The position numbers and the translations under genes are program-made. From Bacillota bacterium (GTDB taxonomy: Bacteria > Bacillota > Bacilli > Alicyclobacillales > SLC66), in the NCBI GenBank assembly GCA_021799325.1, contig JAJZAS010000040.1, positions 1-10,009 on the forward strand: 10,009 nt of DNA, read 5' to 3'. Below the pieces are notes generated by a model. That model was not told the origin of the DNA, did no database searches, and saw only the letters and a list, made by a program, of their open reading frames with translations. This document shows positions 1 through 7,317 of this stretch, one piece after another. The first letter of the stretch is position 1. Each line of letters begins with the position of its first letter.

Positions 1-161
1 CTCAATTCAATGAGCCGATCATGCATGCCGATCTTAATTGCATAGTAAAAAGCAGGCTCGGCAAAGCTATCTATGCAGCCATTCGCATTTTTATATTGCT
101 GCATAGGAGGGGTGCGCATGGAGGATCATCCAATCCAATCGCTGATGTCCACCACGCTTGA
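1..161 (+). CDS. 3' end of a probable DUF2953 (YtfI-like) gene, partial
   Basis: A frame is open from base 3 to a TGA at 159-161 and encodes 52 residues entering from upstream. It contains the stretch CIVKSRLGKAIYAAIRIFIL, a basic amphipathic-to-hydrophobic tail of the kind seen at the C-terminus of DUF2953 proteins. In Bacillus the DUF2953 gene ytfI lies directly upstream of ytfJ, so position supports the call. The frame runs 44 bases into ytfJ, so the two genes would be translationally coupled. The function of DUF2953 proteins is unknown to me. The call rests mainly on gene order and a short tail; the alternative is a chance open frame ahead of ytfJ. Confidence 0.5.
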   Translation, partial: QFNEPIMHADLNCIVKSRLGKAIYAAIRIFILLHRRGAHGGSSNPIADVHHA

Positions 162-546
162 GAATTTACAGGCAATGGTAGACGTAAATACCATACTTGG
201 GAATCCTGTAGAAACACCGGACGGTAGCCTGATTTTGCCAATCAGCAGAGTCGGATTCGGATTTGCCGCCGGAGGATCTGAATTTGGTAAAGCAGAAGGG
301 AAGCCGGAAATGCCGGGAATGACAAACGGCAATCAGGATACTTTCCCTTTTGGAGGCGGTGCTGGAGGTGGAGTTTCCATTAATCCAATGGGATTTCTTG
401 TCGTAGGACATGGGCAAGTCAAGGTATTATCTGCAGTACCTGGTAATCAAATTTATGATCGGTTGATTGATTTGGCGCCAACGATTATTGAAAAGTTGGA
501 ATCTATGGGGAAAAAGAAAGAAACCGCAACAGATCCCATCCACTGA
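118..546 (+). CDS. ytfJ: Sporulation protein YtfJ / GerW
   Basis: This encodes a 142-residue protein of the YtfJ/GerW family, a spore protein that in Bacillus subtilis is required for normal spore germination; its biochemical activity is not established. The N-terminus (HPIQSLMSTTLENLQAMVDV) and the segments NPVETPDGSLILP and VGFGFAAGGSEFG are family hallmarks. A glycine-rich linker (around residues 80-95) precedes the conserved GVSINPMGFLVV segment, and the C-terminus is a charged helix. The ATG at 118 is chosen because AGGAGG lies at 105-110, seven bases upstream. An in-frame ATG at 73 has no such site and would add 15 residues unlike the family. An intrinsic terminator follows, so the gene is probably not co-transcribed with dacB. 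Forespore or mother-cell sigma control is expected from the family, but I see no convincing promoter. Confidence 0.9.
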   Translation: MEDHPIQSLMSTTLENLQAMVDVNTILGNPVETPDGSLILPISRVGFGFAAGGSEFGKAEGKPEMPGMTNGNQDTFPFGGGAGGGVSINPMGFLVVGHGQVKVLSAVPGNQIYDRLIDLAPTIIEKLESMGKKKETATDPIH

Positions 547-566
547 CATCCATATTTAGCACAATT

Positions 567-592
567 AGCGCGGTGTCTCGCGCTCGTTTTTT
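567..592 (+). terminator. Intrinsic terminator after ytfJ
   Basis: A 6-bp perfect GC-rich stem AGCGCG (567-572) / CGCGCT (579-584) with a 6-base loop is followed by a run of six T at 587-592. It lies 20 bases after the ytfJ stop and 38 bases before dacB, so it should separate the two transcription units. The stem is short but strong. Confidence 0.7.
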
Positions 593-630
593 ATTTAAAA
601 AGTGGGATTGGCTTCTAGGGGGACAAGAAG

Positions 631-1761
631 GTGCATACAATTCAAACCAACAAGTATATTGCTGGATTGATGATCGTGCTTTGCATGGTGGGCGGCAATG
701 GAATACTGATAGCAAACGCAACTACTTCAGCACCATTTGTTCATGCTGCATCTGCATGTTTGTTGGATGTGGATAGTGGAAGGATTTTATATGAAAAAAA
801 TGGCCACGAACCGAGGAAAATTGCCAGTTTAACCAAAGTAGTGACCGGCTGGATTGCGATTAAAAGCAATCAGTTGGACAAAATGGTGACAGTATCGGCC
901 AATGCCGCGCGTCAGGAAGGATCTTCTGTCTATCTGCGGATAGGAGAAAAAGTCAAGGTTCGCGATTTACTTTATGCCATGATGATGCGGAGCGGTAACG
1001 ATGCAGCCACTTCTATTGCGGAAGCAGTCGCTGGCTCTACAGATCAATTTGCCAAGTTGATGAATCAAGAAGTTACGCGTTTGCACTTGAAAAATACTCA
1101 TTTTGCTAATCCTCATGGACTTGACCAAAATGGCCATTATGCCAGTGCAGACGACTTTGCAGTGCTCACTGGGCAAGCGCTCAAAAATCCTTTGTTTCGT
1201 CAAGTGGTCAGCACCAAGTACTATCGCATATCGCGCAGTACTGAAATGAATGGCATGCGCTTAAAAAACAAAAATAAACTGTTGTGGATGATGCAAAACG
1301 CCGATGGTGTCAAAACAGGATACACCAAAGCGGCAGGGCGCTGTCTCGCCGCATCGGCTAGCCTTGGTGGGAGACAGGTAGTGCTTGTTGTACTGGATGA
1401 CCCATCCGACTGGAATGATGCCAAAGCATTGCTGAGTTACGGGTTACAGGTGTATCAAAAATTAGATGTCGCCTCGATCAGGCAAAAAGAATATCTGTTG
1501 CCTATTAAGGACGGGGTACGGACAAGCATCGCAAGCGTTCCGCAAGCACCTGTCTTTTATCCACTTCGCGAAGATGAGTCGTCAGCGCTTGTCTATCACA
1601 TTACACCAACCAAACAGAAGGCGCCAATTCGTGCCGGTCAAAAAATAGGTGTGCTTTATGTTTCACTTCATCAACAACTCATCGGCAAAACCATGCTCAT
1701 TGCAAAAGAGGACATGCCTGCAAAAAGCTGGTGGGGAAAATTAAAGGGGTTATTTAGGTAA
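631..1761 (+). CDS. dacB: D-alanyl-D-alanine carboxypeptidase (PBP5*-like, DacB)
   Basis: This is a serine-type low-molecular-weight penicillin-binding protein of 376 residues that removes the terminal D-Ala from peptidoglycan side chains. All three peptidase S11 motifs are present: S66-L-T-K69 with the nucleophile serine, S121-G-N123, and K228-T-G230. A hydrophobic N-terminal segment (about residues 9-30) acts as a signal peptide, with likely cleavage near VHA-A around residue 40. A beta-rich PBP5 C-terminal domain (about 275-350) follows. The C-terminus SWWGKLKGLFR is an amphipathic membrane anchor. The GTG start at 631 has AGGGGG at 617-622. Several S11 paralogues exist in Bacilli (dacA, dacB, dacF). 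The position directly before spmA-spmB matches the Bacillus dacB operon, whose product lowers cortex cross-linking, so dacB is preferred on context. Length also fits DacB. Confidence 0.9.
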   Translation: MHTIQTNKYIAGLMIVLCMVGGNGILIANATTSAPFVHAASACLLDVDSGRILYEKNGHEPRKIASLTKVVTGWIAIKSNQLDKMVTVSANAARQEGSSVYLRIGEKVKVRDLLYAMMMRSGNDAATSIAEAVAGSTDQFAKLMNQEVTRLHLKNTHFANPHGLDQNGHYASADDFAVLTGQALKNPLFRQVVSTKYYRISRSTEMNGMRLKNKNKLLWMMQNADGVKTGYTKAAGRCLAASASLGGRQVVLVVLDDPSDWNDAKALLSYGLQVYQKLDVASIRQKEYLLPIKDGVRTSIASVPQAPVFYPLREDESSALVYHITPTKQKAPIRAGQKIGVLYVSLHQQLIGKTMLIAKEDMPAKSWWGKLKGLFR

Positions 1762-1790
1762 GCCGCTGAATTTCTGGGGAGGAAATCAGG

Positions 1791-2399
1791 TTGCTGAATA
1801 TCATATGGTTCACGCTAATGATGTCTGGTCTGATTGTTGCTTTTGCAACGGGACATGTTGCACAGGTCACTAATGGGCTTTGGGACGGTGCTAAATCCGG
1901 AGTAGAAGTAGCCATCGGACTAGTCAGCATCATCACTTTTTGGCTTGGAATCATGAAAATCGCTGAATCGGCTGGACTGATTGAAGGCCTCTCAAAATTG
2001 GTGAAACCAATTGCCAAGTGGCTGTTCCCATCTGTACCCGAATCTCACCCGGCAATGGGAGCTATTATCGCCAATATGAGCGCCAATCTTCTCGGCCTTG
2101 GCAATGCAGCGACTCCTCTTGGACTCAAAGCTATGGAGGAACTTCAAAAACTGAATCCCACCAAGGATATGGCTTCTGATGCGATGTGTACATTGCTTGC
2201 CTTAAATACGGCCAGCCTGACCATTATTCCCGCTACCATGATTGGGTTAAGAGCGGAATTTCATTCAAAAAATCCAGCGGATATCGTATTGCCCACACTG
2301 CTTGCCACGGCGATAGCCACAACCGCAGCCATCATTTTGGACAGATTTTACCGTCATCGTCACCAAGTAATAAAACCTTGTCCGGGAAGTTCCCAATGA
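1791..2399 (+). CDS. spmA: Spore maturation protein A
   Basis: This encodes a 202-residue membrane protein of the SpmA family (nucleoside-recognition/Gate domain fold). In Bacillus subtilis, SpmA and SpmB together are needed for full dehydration of the spore core and for heat resistance; the transported substrate is unknown. Hydrophobic segments lie at about 2-20, 38-56, 87-106, 132-152 and 165-183. The conserved motif NMSANLLGLGNAATPLG (residues 95-111) is diagnostic. The TTG start at 1791 has GGGGAGG at 1776-1782, and the gene begins 29 bases after dacB. The stop overlaps the spmB start as ATGA (2396-2399), so SpmA and SpmB translation is coupled. The basic, proline-containing tail after residue 184 is variable in the family. 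Confidence 0.93.
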   Translation: MLNIIWFTLMMSGLIVAFATGHVAQVTNGLWDGAKSGVEVAIGLVSIITFWLGIMKIAESAGLIEGLSKLVKPIAKWLFPSVPESHPAMGAIIANMSANLLGLGNAATPLGLKAMEELQKLNPTKDMASDAMCTLLALNTASLTIIPATMIGLRAEFHSKNPADIVLPTLLATAIATTAAIILDRFYRHRHQVIKPCPGSSQ

Positions 2400-2923
2400 T
2401 CGCGGAGATATCGTCCTTTGCATTGCCACTCAGCCTGGCGATGATTCTCGTGGTGGCGGTCATTCGCAGGGTACCACTTTATGAGACATTTGTCCTTGGC
2501 GCAAAGGATGGGTTTCAAACGGCGATTAGCCTCATACCGAATTTAATCGGCATGATGGTTGCAGTCAGTGTATTTCGCACTTCTGGCGCGCTGAACTTAG
2601 TGATTCATGCGTTAAGTCCAATTTTCCATTACCTGAGATTTCCACCAGAACTCTTGCCAATTGCTTTACTTCGACCAATATCGGGAGCTAGTTCCCTAGC
2701 ACTTGTCACTGACCTTTTTAAGCACCATGGACCGGACTCATTTTTAGGGAAAATCGCTTCAACGATGCAAGGAAGTACGGATACCACCCTTTATGTGTTG
2801 ACCGTGTATTTTGGGAGTGTTGGCATCAAAAATCCGCGATATGCGGTAAAGGTGGGGCTGTGGTCGGATTTAATCAGTGTTATTGCTTCTGTTTTTGCTG
2901 TATATTTAATCATTGGGAAATAA
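2396..2923 (+). CDS. spmB: Spore maturation protein B
   Basis: This encodes a 175-residue membrane protein that partners SpmA; the family length in Bacillus is about 178. Hydrophobic stretches lie at about 5-23, 44-62, 85-107, 131-143 and 155-173. The conserved segments LLRPISGASSLALVTDLF (91-108) and GPDSFLGKIASTMQGSTDTT (112-131) are typical SpmB signatures. The usual GSG after RP(L/I)S reads GAS here, a mild variation. The ATG at 2396 overlaps the spmA stop by four bases. No strong separate Shine-Dalgarno is visible, which fits translational coupling. The same frame is open upstream to 2186, but that stretch lies inside spmA and has no family similarity, so it is not used. Confidence 0.93.
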   Translation: MIAEISSFALPLSLAMILVVAVIRRVPLYETFVLGAKDGFQTAISLIPNLIGMMVAVSVFRTSGALNLVIHALSPIFHYLRFPPELLPIALLRPISGASSLALVTDLFKHHGPDSFLGKIASTMQGSTDTTLYVLTVYFGSVGIKNPRYAVKVGLWSDLISVIASVFAVYLIIGK

Positions 2924-2952
2924 AGTGATGATTCAAATTGGAGAGTTAATCA

Positions 2953-3699
2953 GTGAATAATCAAGCAACAGAGCGACTGCAAAAAGCGATTGCCGCAAGA
3001 GGAATCGCATCCCGCAGAAAAGCGGAGGAATACATTCGTTCAGGACGTGTGCGCGTTAACGGTAAGCCTGTGACGGAACAAGGTGTAAAAGTGTCTGCAA
3101 AAGACAAAATCGAAATCGATGGCATCACCATTGGACAAGCGGAATCGTTTGTCTACATTTTGTTATACAAACCTATCAAGGTCATGACCACTGCTTCTGA
3201 TCCTCAAGGGAGAAAAACGGTATATGATCTTTTGAGTGGGGTTGAAACACGTGTTTTTTCAATTGGAAGGTTGGATTATGACACGAGCGGTCTGCTCCTT
3301 TTGACGAATGACGGGGAATTGGCTCACCGCTTAATGCATCCTGGTTTTGGCATTGAAAAGACTTACGAAGCACTGGTGTCAGCGGACGTTGCAAAGGAGT
3401 CTGTCCAGCAACTTCGAAGGGGAATTTTGCTTGAGGGGAAAAAGACAGCTCCCGCCAAGGTGAGAATTTTGGGACGAGATGCAACCACCACAAAACTTGA
3501 AATTGCGATTCATGAAGGAAGAAATCGTCAAGTGAGAAAAATGCTTGATTTCATTGGTCATCCATGCTTAAAATTGACACGGATTCGCTACGGTAACTTA
3601 AATTTAAAAGGGTTGAGGCCAGGTGAATGGCGTTATTTGACATCTTCAGAAGTGGAAAAACTTCACGCAATCACTTATGATCAAAATCACAGATGGTAG
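2953..3699 (+). CDS. rluB: 23S rRNA pseudouridine synthase, RluB/RsuA family
   Basis: This encodes a 248-residue pseudouridine synthase of the RsuA/RluB/RluE/RluF family. An S4 RNA-binding domain occupies about residues 6-62 (AIAARGIASRRKAEEYIRSG, VRVNGKPV). The catalytic domain contains the family motif GRLDYDTSGLLLLTNDG starting at residue 105, with D108 as the catalytic aspartate, and the later EGRNRQVRKM motif. RluB-type enzymes modify a uridine in helix 90-92 of 23S rRNA (U2605 by E. coli numbering). That exact target is inferred from the family and from the conserved position after spmA-spmB, where Bacillus has its rluB. The GTG start at 2953 follows GGAGAG at 2940-2945. The 29-base gap from spmB suggests read-through from the spm operon. 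Confidence 0.93.
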   Translation: MNNQATERLQKAIAARGIASRRKAEEYIRSGRVRVNGKPVTEQGVKVSAKDKIEIDGITIGQAESFVYILLYKPIKVMTTASDPQGRKTVYDLLSGVETRVFSIGRLDYDTSGLLLLTNDGELAHRLMHPGFGIEKTYEALVSADVAKESVQQLRRGILLEGKKTAPAKVRILGRDATTTKLEIAIHEGRNRQVRKMLDFIGHPCLKLTRIRYGNLNLKGLRPGEWRYLTSSEVEKLHAITYDQNHRW

Positions 3700-3701
3700 A
3701 T

Positions 3702-3749
3702 TGTCAAAATACTGTTATAATTAACGTGTATACATTTTCAATTTTGACA
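3702..3749. repeat. 9-bp inverted repeat around the resD promoter
   Basis: TGTCAAAAT at 3702-3710 and its exact reverse complement ATTTTGACA at 3741-3749 flank the extended -10 of resD. The centre-to-centre distance is 39 bases, close to four DNA turns. Only the right arm would be transcribed, so this is not a terminator hairpin. It resembles paired operator half-sites; the binding protein is unknown. Confidence 0.5.
3713..3721 (+). promoter_or_regulatory. Extended -10 promoter for resDE
   Basis: TG at 3713-3714, one base, then TATAAT at 3716-3721 forms a perfect SigA extended -10 element. The region 17 bases upstream (around 3693-3698, TGGTAG) is a poor -35, and TTGTCA at 3701-3706 is too close (9-base spacer) to serve as one. 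Transcription would begin near 3728, giving a leader of about 53 bases before resD. Confidence 0.6.
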
Positions 3750-3780
3750 TCAGGATAGCCATACCAAGGAGGGTTATGCG

Positions 3781-4500
3781 TTGAGTGAGCTTCACGAGCG
3801 TATACTTGTAGTAGATGATGAAGAACGCATTCGTCGATTAGTACGAATGTACTTAGAACGCAATGGGTTTATTGTCGATGAAAGCGATAATGGGACTTCA
3901 GCTCTCAAAATGGCGCTCGAGGAGGATTATGCGTTAATCATTCTGGACCTGATGTTGCCAGGTATGGATGGACGGGATGTGTGCCTGGAGTTACGGCAAT
4001 ACAAAGAGACGCCTGTGATCATGCTTACCGCAGCTGGGGATGAAAGTACCAGAATTCACGGATTTGAACTGGGCGCAGACGATTACGTGGTGAAGCCGTT
4101 TAGCCCGCGCGAACTGGTGATGCGAGTGAAAGCCCTGTTGCGCAGAACAGGAAATGCGATTCCTGAAACCATCCAACCTCCTAACCTTGGTCATATTCTT
4201 ACTTTTCCAGGGTTAGTCATCAATGTGGATGCTCGTAAAGTGCTGGTAGAGGATGCAGAAGTATCCTTAACGCCAAAAGAATTTGAACTGCTTTTATATT
4301 TAGCTCAACGACCAGAAAAGGTCTTCAGCAGGGAAGAATTGCTGAGGGATGTTTGGAATTACCAGTTTTTTGGCGATCAGCGCACCGTCGATACGCATGT
4401 AAAGCGTTTACGGGAAAAATTGGGGCGTTTGTCAGATCGCGTTCCTCAACACATTCATACGGTCTGGGGGGTTGGCTATAAGTTTGAGGTGGTCGAATAG
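3781..4500 (+). CDS. resD: Response regulator ResD (OmpR family)
   Basis: This encodes a 239-residue OmpR/PhoB-type response regulator. The receiver domain (about 7-122) has the acidic pair D12-D13, phospho-acceptor D56 in LILDLMLPGMDG context, T83 and K105. The DNA-binding winged helix occupies about 143-237, with SLTPKEFELLLYLA and RTVDTHVKRLREKLG. Segments such as DDYVVKPFSPRE, FFGDQRTVDTHVKRLREKL and TVWGVGYKFEV match Bacillus ResD closely, so the assignment to ResD rather than PhoP or WalR is good. In Bacillus, ResD controls respiratory genes in response to low oxygen and NO. The TTG start at 3781 has AAGGAGGG at 3766-3773 with ideal spacing. An ATG at 3776 is too close to that site and meets TGA after one codon. 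The gene precedes resE directly. Confidence 0.92.
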   Translation: MSELHERILVVDDEERIRRLVRMYLERNGFIVDESDNGTSALKMALEEDYALIILDLMLPGMDGRDVCLELRQYKETPVIMLTAAGDESTRIHGFELGADDYVVKPFSPRELVMRVKALLRRTGNAIPETIQPPNLGHILTFPGLVINVDARKVLVEDAEVSLTPKEFELLLYLAQRPEKVFSREELLRDVWNYQFFGDQRTVDTHVKRLREKLGRLSDRVPQHIHTVWGVGYKFEVVE

Positions 4501-6290
4501 TGATTCGACGTAGTGTCGTTCTGAAGTTATGGCTTACCATCATTGGCCTGGTGGTGATTGTTCTTTCTATATTGGCAGTGTATTTGCAGCAATTCTTTCA
4601 TTCTTATGTATCGGAAATGCAAAGAAGGGACCTTACAAGTCAGGCCATTCTGGTAAGTGAAATCTTACGCAAGGAACCACCTCAAACGGTACAAGATTAT
4701 GTTAATAGGGAGTTGTCTGCATCACACAGTCACTATTACATCATTGCATCAAGAAGCGAAGTAGGCATCTCCTTAAATCACTTTATTAACTCCTTTTCAG
4801 CAGATGAACTGACCCAATTAAATACGAGTCCGCCGCTCATTCTCTCCGGAGTTCCTTCCTTTTTGCCGAAACCCGATCAGCAAACGATCATTTATGCAAT
4901 CAATCCCATCAAAGATCAAAGCGGCAAGATTACCGCTTATTTAATCATTACAGAGTCCAGTCAATTTGCGGGTAATCCAAATTATACAATACCTGCGCTT
5001 ATTGTTTTCGCCGTGATTTTGGGTACCATTCTAACAACAGGGCTGGCATTTGTCGTTTCCAAAAATCTGTCAAGGCCGCTGGTAGAAATGAATCAGGCGG
5101 CAGAGCGCCTAGCTAAAGGTCAATTTGATCTGCGTGTTCGCGTGGTGACCCAGGACGAAGTGGGTAGGCTCGGCAAAACGTTCAATCATGTCGCGGCTGA
5201 ACTGGAGCAATCCATGCTGGCATTGACACAGGAAAAAGAACAAATGGCTGGCATCCTAAATGCCATGATGGATATTGTGATAGCCACAGATCGCACCGGT
5301 GTCGCCACTCTCTTAAATCCTTCCGCTGAGCAATGGCTGCGAAGAGCCAGAACGCTCAGTATGAGGGATCAGGAATCGGCACCGTACGGGATCAGCGATT
5401 GGCCTAGTGAACTTACCACATTACAACAAAGCGCGTTAATTGCACGCAAACCCATTCATGCAGAATTGCAGTGGCTTGGAAGGGATTTGTCTGTGACGAT
5501 GACACCGCTTTACGAACCGGATCATGTCACAGAACTACGAGGAACGCTGGCCGTGATGAGAGATACCACAGAGGAAAAAAGGTTAGACCATTTGCGAAAA
5601 GATTTCGTCGCCAACGTTTCACACGAATTGCGCACGCCGCTCACGTTGCTTCAAGGATATGCAGAAGCATTGATGGACAATTTTGGTGATGATCCGCTCC
5701 AACAGGAGGAACTGATTCACATCATCCACGACGAAACACTTCGCATGCGACGGTTGGTGAACGAACTGCTTGATTTGGCACAACTTGAGTCAGGCCATTT
5801 TTCAATGCATATGGATACGATAGACATTTGCGCCATAGTAAGGCGCGTTGCGAAAAAATTTCATGGCGCCATCCAGGAAAGGGGGTTACAATTACACCTA
5901 GACGAAGCTACCAGTGCGCTTCACGTAATGGGTGATGAAGACAGGTTGGAACAGGTGCTTACCAACCTTGTCGACAATGCGTTCCGTCATACTAAAACTG
6001 GCAGTATCACACTGAGGACAGAAGCCTCTGATCATCAAGCCGTCGTGCGTGTGACTGATACTGGAGAGGGAATTTCTGAAAAGGACCTTCCTTTTGTGTT
6101 TGAACGTTTTTATAAAGCGGACAAGGCGAGGATCAGAACAGGCGCGTCTGGTGGCACAGGCATTGGGCTTGCCATTGTCAGCAGCCTTATTCGAGCCCAT
6201 CATGGGGAGATTGGCGTACAAAGCGCGCTGGGGATTGGCACTACTTTTACCATCATCATACCGCTGGTTAATGATGGATTTGTAGAATAG
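4500..6290 (+). CDS. resE: Sensor histidine kinase ResE
   Basis: This encodes a 596-residue membrane histidine kinase, close to Bacillus ResE in length (about 589). Domains in order: TM1 about 10-30; an extracytoplasmic region 31-163; TM2 164-187; HAMP about 188-240; a PAS domain about 248-360 (NAMMDIVIATDRTGVATLLN); HisKA with H375 in ANVSHELRTPL; and a HATPase domain with N-box N493 (NLVDNAFRHT), G1 DTGEG (520-524) and G2 GGTGIGLAI (551-559). All catalytic elements look intact. The GTG start at 4500 shares its G with the resD TAG stop, so translation is coupled. In Bacillus the HAMP and PAS regions of ResE sense oxygen limitation and NO. The extracytoplasmic domain has no motif I recognise. 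Confidence 0.92.
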   Translation: MIRRSVVLKLWLTIIGLVVIVLSILAVYLQQFFHSYVSEMQRRDLTSQAILVSEILRKEPPQTVQDYVNRELSASHSHYYIIASRSEVGISLNHFINSFSADELTQLNTSPPLILSGVPSFLPKPDQQTIIYAINPIKDQSGKITAYLIITESSQFAGNPNYTIPALIVFAVILGTILTTGLAFVVSKNLSRPLVEMNQAAERLAKGQFDLRVRVVTQDEVGRLGKTFNHVAAELEQSMLALTQEKEQMAGILNAMMDIVIATDRTGVATLLNPSAEQWLRRARTLSMRDQESAPYGISDWPSELTTLQQSALIARKPIHAELQWLGRDLSVTMTPLYEPDHVTELRGTLAVMRDTTEEKRLDHLRKDFVANVSHELRTPLTLLQGYAEALMDNFGDDPLQQEELIHIIHDETLRMRRLVNELLDLAQLESGHFSMHMDTIDICAIVRRVAKKFHGAIQERGLQLHLDEATSALHVMGDEDRLEQVLTNLVDNAFRHTKTGSITLRTEASDHQAVVRVTDTGEGISEKDLPFVFERFYKADKARIRTGASGGTGIGLAIVSSLIRAHHGEIGVQSALGIGTTFTIIIPLVNDGFVE

Positions 6291-6301
6291 GAGGGTGCGA
6301 A

Positions 6302-6466
6302 TTGGGTTGGATTTATAGCGGAAAATTATACGAAAGCAAATTTCAGGCAGGTTGCTATGCGACCCGTATTCGCGAAGGAGAATCAATGTCTCGCTCCCGG
6401 CTACCTCGCTATGTCTACGTTTATCGCACCAAAAAAGGACGCTACGGCGTAAAATATTCATGGTAA
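6302..6466 (+). CDS. Small basic protein of unknown function (54 aa)
   Basis: This short gene sits directly behind resE. AGGAGGG at 6289-6295 overlaps the resE stop and leads into a TTG at 6302. The product has 54 residues, begins MGWIYSGKLYESKF and ends with RTKKGRYGVKYSW before TAA. It is very basic (12 Lys/Arg against 3 Glu) and rich in tyrosine. The alternating RYVYVYR followed by TKKGRYGVKY looks like a beta-hairpin. There is one cysteine (C18), no signal peptide and no TM segment. A second in-frame start, ATG at 6386 behind AAGGAG (6375-6380), would give a 26-residue form. It lies 11 bases after resE and 29 before the PHP gene, so it is probably in their operon. I do not recognise the family; nucleic-acid binding is possible from charge alone. 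Confidence 0.65.
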   Translation: MGWIYSGKLYESKFQAGCYATRIREGESMSRSRLPRYVYVYRTKKGRYGVKYSW

Positions 6467-6495
6467 CGAGAGAGATAGAGATAGGAGTGATCGGC

Positions 6496-7317
6496 ATGCT
6501 GACAGATTATCATACGCATACGGAAAAAGGACCTTATACAGTAGAGTGGTTGGAACACTTTCTCTCCGTGGCAAAATCCCGCGGAATTGATGAATATGGC
6601 GTTTCGGAGCACGCTTATCGATTTTTGCAGACCGCTCATTTGCTTGATAACCCGTGGACTCGTGAGAGAAGAACTGAGAACCTTGACGAGTATTTCAAGA
6701 TGGTGGAAGACGCGCGTAAAGCGGGGCACGATGTCAAATTTGGCATTGAGCTTGACTATATTCCCGGTACTGAAGCCGCGCTAGACAAATTCATCAACTC
6801 CTATCCGTTCGATTATGTGATTGGTTCCGTCCATTGGCTCGGAGATTTTGGCTTTGATTTGCTGGAGATGAAATCCAAGTGGGAGAATCGCGATATCAAG
6901 AAAACGTATGATGACTATTTTTCAATACTGACACAAATGGTGGAAAGTAAATTATTTGATTTTGTCGGTCACGCGGATGTGATCAAGGTGTTTGGTTACG
7001 AACCTGATGATCAGGTGTTTTTAGAGGAATGGTACGATCGGCTTTCAGACACCTTTTCACAAAATGACGCAGTGATTGAAGTATCCACAGCCGGACTTCG
7101 CAAACCGGTCGGCAAACTGTATCCTGCCCCTGGCCTCTTAAAGGCGAGTTATAAACGGAATGTTCCTATTGTGATCAATTCGGATGCCCATCGTCCCGAA
7201 GATGTGGGTGCGGACTACGACAAGGCCGTTTCCTATGCGAGAGAAACAGGCTACACAGAGTTGGTCGCTTTCACTGGTCGAAAGAGATCATTTCATGCGA
7301 TTCATGAGCCAAAATAA
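6496..7317 (+). CDS. PHP-domain phosphoesterase, histidinol-phosphatase (HisJ)-like
   Basis: This encodes a 273-residue PHP-superfamily protein; such enzymes use a three-metal site to hydrolyse phosphate esters. Expected ligands are visible: H6 and H8 (DYHTHTE), H39 (SEHA), E85 (GIELDY), H113 (SVHW), H159/D161 (GHAD), and D230/H232 (NSDAH). The length matches HisJ-type histidinol-phosphatases (about 268), as does the order of motifs, and that is how such proteins are commonly named. No histidine-biosynthesis gene is nearby, and the segment after the first HxH (TEKGPYT) lacks the cysteine-containing loop usual in HisJ, so the substrate is uncertain. The ATG at 6496 is preceded by TAGGAGTG (6482-6489). 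The frame is open further upstream to 6352, but that part overlaps the small gene and lies outside the domain. Confidence 0.82.
   Translation: MLTDYHTHTEKGPYTVEWLEHFLSVAKSRGIDEYGVSEHAYRFLQTAHLLDNPWTRERRTENLDEYFKMVEDARKAGHDVKFGIELDYIPGTEAALDKFINSYPFDYVIGSVHWLGDFGFDLLEMKSKWENRDIKKTYDDYFSILTQMVESKLFDFVGHADVIKVFGYEPDDQVFLEEWYDRLSDTFSQNDAVIEVSTAGLRKPVGKLYPAPGLLKASYKRNVPIVINSDAHRPEDVGADYDKAVSYARETGYTELVAFTGRKRSFHAIHEPK

Noticed and set aside
634..641. CATACAAT, a perfect match to the SigE -10 consensus, at the dacB start
   Set aside because: It lies just inside the dacB coding region, no SigE -35-like element is found at the right distance, and the GTG at 631 has a good Shine-Dalgarno, so a downstream start is not needed.
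2186..2395. Upstream in-frame extension of spmB
   Set aside because: It overlaps well-conserved spmA sequence in another frame, and the encoded residues do not resemble the SpmB N-terminus.
3744..3749. TTGACA, a consensus -35, upstream of resD
   Set aside because: The position 17 bases downstream falls in the AAGGAGG ribosome binding site with no -10; the bases are explained as the right arm of the inverted repeat.
3776..3784. ATG-CGT-TGA start-stop overlapping the resD TTG start
   Set aside because: The ATG is only three bases from the Shine-Dalgarno, too close for efficient initiation; probably chance, though it could slightly dampen resD translation.
6352..6495. N-terminal extension of the PHP protein
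   Set aside because: PHP proteins start just before the first HxH motif; the ATG at 6496 has a good ribosome binding site and the extension overlaps the small gene.
5898..6497. 199-codon open frame on the minus strand opposite resE and the small gene
   Set aside because: It is antisense to the conserved ResE ATPase domain, has no ribosome binding site I can support and no recognisable motif.
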